Source: Actinoplanes cyaneus
GTDB taxonomy: Bacteria; Actinomycetota; Actinomycetes; Mycobacteriales; Micromonosporaceae
DNA: 53,834 nt
Assembly (NCBI RefSeq): GCF_016862095.1
Contig: NZ_BOMH01000080.1
Span: 1 to 53,834 of the forward strand
Direction of reading: 5' to 3'
How positions within the stretch are numbered: the stretch's first letter is position 1; every line of letters starts with the position of its first letter. A program made the translations under genes and the position numbers. Positions 1 through 10,000 of the stretch are shown one piece after another. Under the pieces are notes generated by a model. That model made no database searches. It was given only the letters and a program-made list of their open reading frames with translations, and was not told the DNA's origin.

Positions 1-2
1 GG

Positions 3-473
3 CCGGCGCCCGGCACCCTGGCTCCGGCGCCGACCGGCGTCACGCCGAAAGGCGAGCAGAAGCTGCCTGAAGGTCAGCGGTTTCGCGGCCACAAGCCGAG
101 CGGCAAGGAGAACACCTCCGCGACCGTGGCCAACAGCTACTTCTGGGCGAAGGAGAAGAACAAGCCGAAGAAGGGCAAAGGCGCGCCGGCCGGGCTGCGG
201 GTGCCGGAGTCGGTGGAGTGGTCGCAGGTCCGCTACGACGGGTACGCGTTCATCGCCGTCGACGTGGTGCCGCCCGCCGGGGCGGGCGGGGAGACGACGC
301 TGACGGTGCGCACGCTGGCGGACGCGTTGCCCGGCACCGGCAAGCCCTACACCGAGATCGACCGCATCATCCTGAAGCGAACATCCGGCCAGCTCATCGC
401 CGCGCACCAGACGCCCTCGGCATCGTTCGCGCTCGCCGCCGACGGGTTCGCGGCACCAGCCCGCAAACTATGA
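3..473 (+). CDS. C-terminal part of a probable secreted metallophosphoesterase (5' truncated)
   Basis: The reading frame is open from the left edge of the window, so only the last 156 residues are visible; the GTG at 126 is probably internal. The visible part begins with a Pro/Ala/Lys-rich stretch and continues into a beta-rich segment (VPESVEWSQVRYDGYAFIAV, then alternating hydrophobic strands ending in EIDRIILKR). This resembles the C-terminal beta-sandwich of actinobacterial calcineurin-like phosphoesterases that carry fibronectin-type domains. No catalytic residues are inside the window, so the enzyme call is inferred from tail similarity only. A 13-bp stem follows the stop at 510-540. 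It could also be another extracellular beta-sandwich protein. Confidence 0.55.
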   Translation, partial: PAPGTLAPAPTGVTPKGEQKLPEGQRFRGHKPSGKENTSATVANSYFWAKEKNKPKKGKGAPAGLRVPESVEWSQVRYDGYAFIAVDVVPPAGAGGETTLTVRTLADALPGTGKPYTEIDRIILKRTSGQLIAAHQTPSASFALAADGFAAPARKL

Positions 474-509
474 CTCCACCGAGCCCAGCCTTCAGCATCG
501 ACGGAGACC

Positions 510-540
510 GCCGTGCCCGGACCATGAGTCCGGGCACGGC
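510..540. terminator. Bidirectional intrinsic terminator
   Basis: A perfect 13-bp inverted repeat (arms 510-522 and 528-540) with a 5-nt loop lies between two convergent genes ending at 473 and 548. No strong T-tract follows, which is common in very GC-rich actinobacteria. Confidence 0.65.
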
Positions 541-547
541 CAGGCGA

Positions 548-1072
548 CTAGCTCAGCGGCACGGAGTCGTGTCGTGGCTTTTTGGTGCTGGCTGCTATCT
601 GCGAGTAGTAGGCGCGTCGTCCATCATCAGGATCGATCAGTTCCATGATGTCGGCCACCAGATCACGATCGCTGCCAAATGCCTCCTTGAGAAGAATCCA
701 GATCCCCTCACTCATTCGTGAACGGCACTCACCACCGAGCGAGGGCCGCCCGCGAGCCACCTCCAAATGGTGTGAGTCACCGCCTGCCAGACGTGTCAGT
801 GTCAGGAGGAACTCCAACCGCGAGTCCACGGCGAGATCACCGGCGAGCGCCGCCAGGATCACTCCGACGGCGGGCACCGCGGACTCGAAGAGATTGCCCT
901 CGACCTCGATGTGCCCCTCGAGTGTCGGAACTTCGGACGCGGTGTCCTCGGTCGCCTCCACGATCCCGAGCAGCAGAGAGGGAACGTGCTCAGCGGTGCC
1001 GCCGCAGCCGCACTGGAGCCGGCTCCAGTCGTGCCTTTTCAATTCCGCGAGAACCAGCCGGTTCACCGCCAT
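548..1072 (-). CDS. Putative immunity protein for the upstream deaminase-type Rhs toxin
   Basis: This 174-residue cytosolic protein has no signal peptide or membrane segment. It starts only 18 nt after the stop of the Rhs toxin gene on the same strand, the standard place for the cognate immunity protein of a polymorphic toxin. The ATG at 1072 is preferred over the ATG at 1081 because GGAGAGG ends 9 nt before it, whereas it abuts the upstream ATG. The protein is acidic and helical in character (MAVNRLVLAELKRHDW, LIDPDDGRRAYYSQIAAS). I do not recognise a named Imm family. The immunity role is inferred from position alone. The gene is closed by the stem at 510-540. Confidence 0.6.
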   Translation of the reverse strand: MAVNRLVLAELKRHDWSRLQCGCGGTAEHVPSLLLGIVEATEDTASEVPTLEGHIEVEGNLFESAVPAVGVILAALAGDLAVDSRLEFLLTLTRLAGGDSHHLEVARGRPSLGGECRSRMSEGIWILLKEAFGSDRDLVADIMELIDPDDGRRAYYSQIAASTKKPRHDSVPLS

Positions 1073-1090
1073 CAGACTCATCCTCTCCGC

Positions 1091-4000
1091 TCAGTGAAGA
1101 ACACCGTCGACGAATCCGCCCTCGCCGAACATTCCATTACAGACGGGGCAGACCTCCTTGTCCTGCCAGGCCTTGCCCTTACCGTTCCCGATCTTCTGCA
1201 AGGCCAGCGCTCGGGTGAAGGTGACATTGCCTTCGCGCCATCCGGTCTTGGCAAGAACGTTCGGCTCCGCACAGTTTCCTCGGCCGGAACAGGTTACCGC
1301 GATCTCTCCGGTGGTCCTGTTGATCCCAGCCACCCACGTCTTGCTCTTCGCCTCGCCTGTCGCTTTGTGAGCGGCATCGGACAACATGCCCTGCGCCTCG
1401 GACACCCGATCATCCATGTTCCAGGGGCCACTGGGAGCACCACTGCGGATGAGGGGCGGATCGAACTTCAAATCGATGGCGACCGGACCACGAGTGCCGT
1501 GCGTCGGCCTGGTGTCGGTGATGTCGCCGTTCGATTCGCAGATGAACCGGGCCCCATGCGGGTTGTTGTTGTTGTGGACGAGCACCGGCGTGCCGCCGGT
1601 AACGACGTAGTACGTGTGGATATCCGCGACCGTGAGGTCGCGCATGACCGCCGCGCCGGCGAAGTTCCGGACACCCGTGACGTACTGCGTCTCGCCGTCC
1701 GGGCCGACCAGGGTCGACTTGCCGGGCACCAGTTCTGCGGCGTCGACCCACTTCTCGGTGGTCGCGTCCCAGAAGGGATGGTGCGCCGTCGTCTTGAGGG
1801 TCGTCGACTCGGTCGGGCCGCGGGTACTACGGCCGCCCTTGCCCTCGACCTGGGTCTCGGTCCCCGTGACGCCGTCGGCGGGCTTCGCCGAGACCGTCAC
1901 GTCGGTCAGGTCCAGGTCTCGGTTGGAGTGCAGCGCAGTGACCTCCCGCGAGCTGACTTCGCCCGTGGCCGGGTCCTTGGTCAGGACCGAGTCACCGATG
2001 TTGACCTCGGAGATCGGCCGTGTCGTGCCATCGGCCATCAGCACCAGCGTCGACGGGTCGAAGCTGTGCTTCTCCTCGGGCTGCGCGATCCGGCAGGACT
2101 CACCGCCGGTCTCGTTGTCGCCGTCGTCCTGATCGTTGTCGTCATCGTCTTCCTGGCGGGACGACGTCTGCTTCTTCTTGCTCTTGCTGGGCTCGGACTT
2201 GTTCGCGGACTTCGACTTCGTCTTCTGGGGCTTGCTCTTGTTCGGCTTGTCCTGCTTCTTCGGAGCCTTCTCCGGCTTCGGTTTCTTCGCAGGCTTCGAC
2301 GGCGCCGGCTTCTTCTCCGGTTTCGGCTTCGGCTTGGGCTTCTTCTTCGCCGGCGGCTTCGGCTTCTTCTTCGGCGGTTTCGGCTTCTTCGGCACCTTGT
2401 TCATCAGGTCGCCGAGCTTCTTGCGCGCCGCGTTGACCAGATCCTGGGCCCGGCGCATGACCGTGCGGGCGCCTTCGACGATGCGTTTCCACAGCCGGTA
2501 GCCGGAGAATGCCCGGTCCGCGGCCTTGTACAACGACCGGCCGATCTTCAACGCCTTGATCGGGCCGAGCGCGCTCAACGCCAGGTCGACACAGTCCATG
2601 ACGCTGCCGCCCAGACAACCGACCACCGAGTTGTAGCCGATCATGTCGAGCAGCATCCCGACACCGACCTGCAGCAGGATGTCGAGCAGGCTGGTGTTGC
2701 TCTCCCGCAAGGCCCGGACGTACTCGGCCTCCTGCGCGACGATCTGCGCGCCGACGGCCTTCATGTCACGATCGCGGGCCTGCATCGCCAGGTTGTAGAC
2801 CTGCAGCGCGGCCTGGTACTTCTTCACCTCGCAGGCGTAGTCGTACTGCCCGCACTTGCCGCCCACGCCCTCACCGGAGGGGTCGGTGTTGGTCAGCGGG
2901 TTGCCCTCGGCGTACGCGAACCGGTTGGCCGCCCCCGAGTCCGGGCTCGGGTTGTTGTTCGCGGTGTCGCGGGTGTCGAACGCGCCGGTCTCCGGGTCGT
3001 ACCAGCGCGAGTGCATGTTGACCTTGCCAGTGCCCTGGTCGGTCCACTCCTGCTGGAAGCCCAGCTTGCCGACCATGCCACCGGAGGCGACGACCTTGCC
3101 CCACGGGTCGTAGGTGACCGACCCGGACAGCGTGGCGCCGGCCGCCCCGAACTCGCCGACCACATCACTGTGGACGTCGGTCCAGGCGTAGCGCTGGGTG
3201 GTGCCGGACACGACACCGACCAGGTCGTCGGCGACATCCCGGACGTACCCGGTGCTGCCGTCGGAGGCCACGTCGTTGCCGAGACCCGTGTAGGTCAGGT
3301 TGGGCAGGATCACCCGGCCCACACCGTCGTACGAGTAGGTGGTCGTTCCCCCGGTCTTGGTGCCCTGGGTGATGACCTGGTTGAACGCGTCCGTCGTGGT
3401 CTTGGTCTCGATGCCGTTGGTGACCGTCGACGTCAGCGTGCCCCGCGGCGAGTACTCGTAGCTGGTGCCGGTGGAGATCTCCCGCGTCAACTGGTTGCGC
3501 TGGTCGTACTCGAACGTCTTCGTCCCGGCCTGGACCCGGTTGCCGGACTTGTCGTAGGCGTAGACGACCGGGGTCACACCGTTGTCGTAGCCGATCAGGC
3601 GGTTGACCCAGTCGTACTTGTAGGTGTTGGTCCCCGACCCGTTGAAGCCGGTGGTCGTCTTGCGGGTCATGTTGTCGTCGAGGTCGAACCCGTAGGCGAT
3701 CTTGCCCACGGACGCCCCGGCCGACGTCTTGACCTCGTCGGTCTCCAGTTGCTTGTACTTGTTGTAGGTGAACGTGCGGGTGTTGCCGCCGTACTGGATG
3801 TCCTTGACCCGCGACAGTGAGTCGTAGCCGTAGACCATGTGCACGCCGGCCGTGCTGTTGTCCACCTTCGACGGACGCCCCAGCGTGTCGTACCCGTAGG
3901 TCGTCGTGCCCGCCCCATCCGTCCGGCTGGTCAGCCCGCCGTCGGGGTTGTAGGCGTACGACGAGTTGCCCGAGACCCCGGTGATCTTCGTGACCAGGCC

Positions 4001-7000
4001 ACGGTCGTCGTACTCGACACTGTTCTCACCGGCCGAGCCGGTGAACGACGTGACACGACCCGTCTTGTCGTACGAGAAGGTCCGGTCCGCGGTCGCGGCC
4101 TGCGCCCCCGACCCGGCGCTCTTCTTGAGCCGGCCCATGACGTCGTACTCCGACGTCGTGGACACCCCGCCCGGGGAGTCCAGGCGGACCGGCCGGCCGG
4201 CCGCGTCGTACGACATCGTGAACGTCCGGTCATTGAGGCCGGGCGTGCGCGTCGTGGCCGGCTCGATCTGCGACTCCGGCAGACCCCACGCGTTGTACGT
4301 GGTGATGAACCGGTTCTCGCGGCCGTCGATGAACCGGGTCTGCTGCCCGGCCACGTCGTAGCCGAACTTCGACACGATCGCGTCCGACCCGTTGATCGGC
4401 TCCCGCTGCAGCACCAGCTGCCCGAGCTCGTTGTACTCGAACGTGGTGTCGTGGCGGCTGCCGGCCGCATCGGTGTTCGGCGTGACCGCCGGGTTGTACG
4501 CGTTGCTCGCCGCGAGGGTGTTGCCGGCGATGTCGAACCGCTGGCTGCGGGTGCGCAGCAGCTCCCCGGTGCCGGCCGCGTGCTCCTCGGAGCTGACGGT
4601 CCGGCCGAGCAGGTCGTACATGACGGTCGCGTAGCTGCCGTCCGGCGCGATCGACTTCACCGGTCGCCCGGCGCCGTCGTACCGCGTCTTCGTGGCGTTG
4701 CCCGCGGCGTCGGTCACCACGGTCTGCTCACCCAGGCTGTTGTACTTCAGGCTGGTGACCACCCCGCCGGCCGACTTCACGCTCGTCGGCCACGGACTGC
4801 TGGCGTCATAGGTGTAGTTGGTCGTGAACCCGGTGCCGGCCTGCCGCACCGCCTCGGTCGCGGTCAGCGTGCGACCCAGGTAGTCGACCGTCGACAAGGC
4901 CTGCGCCCCGTTCGGGTCGGTGTGCGAGAGCAGCTCACCGTTGTCGTCGTAGGAGTACCGGGTCACCCCGTCGTCCGGCGTGACCACCTTGGTCGTACGG
5001 CCCAGCTGGTCGTAGGTGTACTTGGTGACCGCCCCAAGGGGGTCGGTGCTGGTGACGACCTGGCCGACGTGGTTGTACTCGACCTTGGTCTTGGCCCGGA
5101 TCGCCGTGGTCGTGCCGGGCGCCGTGTACGCCGGGGACTCCTGCTCGACCATCTGGCCCAGCGCGTCGTACCGGTTGGTCACGACCCGCCCGTACGGGTC
5201 CATCTGCTGGGTCGTGTCACCGAACGTGTTGTACCCGATCCGCGCGATCGCCCGCTGCCGGACCTCCGCGGCCTCCCCGACGACCGTGGCGGTCTCCGGG
5301 CTGACCGTGACGACCGGACGGCCGACCTCGTCGTTGGTGATCGTGGTGACCGCGCCACTCGCGTCGGTCGCCGAGGTCACCGTGCCGTCACTGTCCAGGT
5401 TGTACGACGTCCGGCTGACCTGCGCCCCGGCCGCCGGCAGCGTGCCCGCCTGCAACTGGCCGACCTCGGCCGCGGACAACGCCTTCTGGTACGCCTGCAC
5501 GTCGTCGATCTGACCGGCGAAGATCCCGGACGTGTCCGTCTGACCGCCGACCAGCAGACCGGTCGCCTGGTTGTTGAACTGCTTGGTGGTCGTCAGCGAC
5601 GCCTTGACCACACCGTTGACGTACAGCTGGGCGGTGTTGTCCCCACCGGCCGCCGCGTTCGGCGTGACCGTGACCGCCAGATGCGTCCAGTCGGTGGTCG
5701 CCGACCCGCTCGTGTACGTGCTGGCGCTGCTCGGCCAGCTCGTCTCGCCGTTGGCGTCACGCACCGCCATGGCCAGGCGCCACGAGTCGGTCGCCTTCTC
5801 GTAGTAGACCTTCAGCGCCGAGCTGCCGATGTCACCGCTCAGCGACGCCACATACCGATCGGCGTCCTTGCCGGTCAGCTTCGCCCACGCACTGAGCGTG
5901 TACGGCTGCAGCGTGTCGACCGGCGCCGGACCACTGATCGTGCCATTCGCACCACCGGCGAACGAGGCCGCGCCGCCGCGCTCGGCCGACCGGGTCACCG
6001 CGCCGGCCAGGGTGCCGGTGCCGTTGCCCGCCGCGTCGGCGGCCGTGGTCCCGGACGTCTCGTCCAGCTTCCACCGCAGGGCCGGGGTGACCCCGGTGGA
6101 CAGGTAACCGGTCTGCTGACGGATCCGGCCGAGCCGGTCGTACGTGCTCCCGCCCATGCCTAGGACCGTCGAACCGTCGCTGAGCGTGGTGTTCAGCAAC
6201 TCGTCCTCGGCCGAGTACGTGTACGTGCTGATCCGGTTGGTGGTCGGCTCGCCGTCCTCGTTCACCTCGACGGACGCGGTCAGGTTGCGGCCCGCGGCGT
6301 CATAGGTCCGGGTCGTCTTCGTACGCCCGTTGTTGGTGACCTGCGTGACCAGGTTCCCGGCCACGTCGTACGAGTTCTTCTCCAGCACGAACGCCTGTTT
6401 GCCGTCCGTGCGGGTCACCGACGTCAGCAGGTTGTTGTCGGTGTACGTGTACTGGTTGACGAAGCCCATCGCGTCGGTCTCGGAGGCCAGCCGGCCCGCC
6501 GGGTCGTACGCGAGCTGCCGCACCTTGAGGTCACGCGCCGACGTGGGAGCGTCCGGGTCGCCGGTGAAGCCCTTGACGACCGTCGACACCTCGTTGCCGA
6601 CCGCGTCGTAGTTGGTCATCACGGTCGAGCCGTCGGCGTGCGTCTGCCGGTTGACCTGGCCGAACGAGTCGTACCCGAGCTCGACCGCGTTGCCCAGCTG
6701 GTCCCACTCGGCGATGCGCCGCCCGTGGTCGTCGTAGTCGTAGGCGACCGTCCGGGACGCGTCACCGCCGGTGGCGTCGGACACCGTCTCGGTGGTCATC
6801 AGACCGTCGACGTTGTACGACATCGTGGTGACCGGCGTGTGCTTGGCTCCGGTGACGGCGTTGGTCACCACCGAGTCGGTCACCGTGACGACCCGGTCCA
6901 GGCGGTCGTGGATGTAGGAGACCGTGGAACCGGCGACGCCCTTGACGACGTCGATCTCCTTGAGCGTACGGCCGAGGCCGTCGTACTCGTACCGCGTGGT

Positions 7001-10000
7001 CGCGCCGGCCGGATCGGTCGTCTCGGCGACGTCACCGTTCGGGTGGTACAGGATCGTCTGCATACCGCCGCCGGGCTTGACCACCCGCCACGGCAGACCC
7101 GCCGGAGCGGTCCCGCCCTGGAAACCGCCGCGCGTGGTGCCGTCGGTGTAGGTGATCGTCGTCCGGCGACCCAGTGGGTCGGTCTCGCTGACCCGGTTGC
7201 CCTGGTCGTCGTACTCGTACTTGGTCAGGTACTTGTTGTCGGACGCCGACGACGAACCGGCTCCGCGCAGTTCGACGAGCTTGTCGTTGCGGCGGTTCTT
7301 GGGGTCCGGGTTCTGCGTCGTCGCGTCCGGGAAGTACAGCGAGTACGAGGTCGAGCAGTTGTTCTCCGACCGGTCCTGGCAGGTGGTGACCGAGACGACG
7401 TTGCCGCGTACGTCGTACTCGTTGATGGTCATGTTGCCGTTGGGGTCGGTGACCGTGCGCAGGTTGCCCTTGCCGCTGTAGCCGTACCGGGTCTCCTTGC
7501 CCAGCGCGTCGATCTCGGCGACCTTGCGGGCGTACTGCAGGTCGTTGACGGTGGTGGTCTTGGTGACCTTGCCCTCGTAGTCCTTGGGCCCGGTGACCAC
7601 GTAGTTGATCTGCCCGGACGGTGCGCTCTTGACCGCGTCGCGCGCCTTGAACTGGTACTGCGCCTGGGTGGCGTCGACGTCGGAGGCGTAGAACGCGACC
7701 TCGGCCAGGCTGCCCTTGTAGTACGGCGTGGTGTTGGAGTCCAGGTAGAACCAGTTCTGGCCGGCGGTCGAGCCGTCGACGTAACCGGCGCCGAGGGTGT
7801 AGACCGTCGGGTCGGAGCCGGTCAGCTGGGACGGGGCCATCGGCGTGGTGCCGGTCGACGACTGCGTCTTCGCGCCGTCGACGTACAGCGCCTGGGAGAG
7901 ACCGTCGGTGGCCAGGACCACGTGGTGCCACTTGCCGTCGTTGACCGCGGTCTTGCTGGTCAGTGACGGGATCCAGGTCTGCGCGGTGCTGGTGTTGCAG
8001 GCGTACAGCTGCAGGTCGGTGCCGTTGGTCTTCGTCGAGCCGGGCAGGTCCAGGCACAATCCCGAGTTCGGGTTGAGCAGCCGGCCGCTGGACGGCTCCC
8101 AGTTCTGCGAGGCGTTGGCGTTACAGGTGGAGAGCACGACCTTCGTGCCGCTGGTCTTCGCGTTGTTCAGCGGCGTCAGGCACTTGCCGAACGCCCGGAC
8201 CGTGCTCAGGTTGCCGTTGAGCGCCGCGCCGGGGACCAGCGTCCAGTTCTGCGCGTTGGTGTTGTTGCAGTCGAAGCTCTGCACGACCGTGCCGTCGGCC
8301 GTCCCGCTGCTGGTCACGTCGACGCACTTGCCGGCGACACCGACCGAGTTGAGCGGGCCGGTCGGGGTCAGCGACGGCGACATCGCGCGCAGCTTGCCGT
8401 CCGGGGTGATCCAGATCGTCGGGGTGTCGTACCGGGCGGTGCTGCTCGACTTCATGCCGAGCAGCACGTCCTTGGTCGTGGTCGTGTTGAACCACATCGA
8501 GACCGAGCTGGGGCCGGTCGGCGCGATGCCCTTGGGAAGGGTGACGGACGAGCTGGTGCCGTTGAACACTGCCGCCTTGCCCTGGCCGGCGCCGAACGGG
8601 CCGTCGACCGAGCCGAGCGTGACCGTGTTGTACGTCGCGGTCCCGCCGTTGACCTGGTTCACCGCGTCGGTGACCCCGGACTCGGCCATCCGCCAGTAGT
8701 TGGTCGGCGCGCCGCCGAGGACGCCGCTCTCGTAGACCTTCGTCGTGCCGACGATCGCCGGGGGCTCCGGGACCCACGACTCGCCGTTGCCGTCGACGAC
8801 CTTGCTCACCCGGCTGGAGGCCGGGTCGTAGGAGATCTCGGCGGTGGCGTTGCCGGAGGGCCGGACGATCTTGGTCAGCAGGCTCACCGCGGACCGCGAG
8901 TCGTACAGGTCGGCGGCGAGCTGCCCGTCGACCGAGGTGTCGAACTGCGCCACCTCGGCGATCTGGCCGGTGAAGTAGTCCCGGGTGCCGAGGTTGCTGT
9001 TCGCGTTGGCGTGCGACTGGTTGGGCCAGCCACCGCCGAGGAAGCCCTTGCCGATGAACGAGGAGGCCGGGGCGGTGTCCTGCACGGTCACCCCGGTCTC
9101 GGAGGCGACCGGCTTGCCGTCCAGGTACAGGTCCTGCCGGTTGCCGGACGAGGACAGCATCACGTGGTGCCAGGCGTTGTCGTTCACCTTGACCGGCGAG
9201 GTCACGCCGCCGACAGTGGTGGTCGCCGCCATCGGGGTGTGGATCCGGGTCAGGAACAGCTGGTCGACCGGGCGCGTCTTGCCACACGCCCAGATCTGCA
9301 TCAGTGCGCCGGCCTGCGAGCCGTCACCGACCGAGTCCAGGCACAGCCCGGAGAAGTCGCTGATGATCTGGCCGTCGGCCTGCACGTCCCAGCGCTGGCT
9401 GCCGGCCGTCGAGGCGCAGGTGTTGATGACCAGGTCGGTGCCGTTGACCGCCTCCTGGTCCTCGGTGTCCACGCACTTGACGACGCCGCCCGTGGTGACC
9501 TGCAGCTGCCGGCTGGTGGTCCAGGTGAAGACCTGGTTGGCGGTGCCGGCACAGGCCGCGAGGGCCAGCCGGGTCTTGTTGGTCGACACGTTGCCGGGCA
9601 CGGTGAGGCACTGGCCCTGACCGACAGCGGTCAGGGTGCCCAGCGAGGCGCCCAGCTTCGGGGCCTTGGCGAAGCCACCCATCAGCTGGCCGTCCGAGCC
9701 GAGGTAGAGCGTCGGGTTGTACGCCGTCTTGGTGGTCGCCGCGGTCGACGCGGCCGCCTCCATCGACTGGCCGTACAGCACGCCGTCGCCGCCACCGGCG
9801 GGCGCCTTGAACCACATGCTGATCGCCTGGTTGGCGCCGTCCGCGGCCAGGTTCGCCGGGATCTGCACCTGCGACGACGTGCCGTTGAAGCCGGCCGACG
9901 TGGAGGTCGAGCCGGCCACCGGGCCGGGCTGGCCCAGCGTCACGCCGCTGTACGTGCCGACGTCGGCGCCGCCGTTCTCCAGCATCGAGCTGGTCGCGGT

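Noticed and set aside
911..3820. Long plus-strand frames opposite the Rhs gene (also 3839-6163, 6638-7966, 9011-10366, 10793-12805)
   Set aside because: They are antisense to the strongly supported Rhs gene, have Arg/Val/Gly-dominated sequence without domains, and are open only because of the high GC content.
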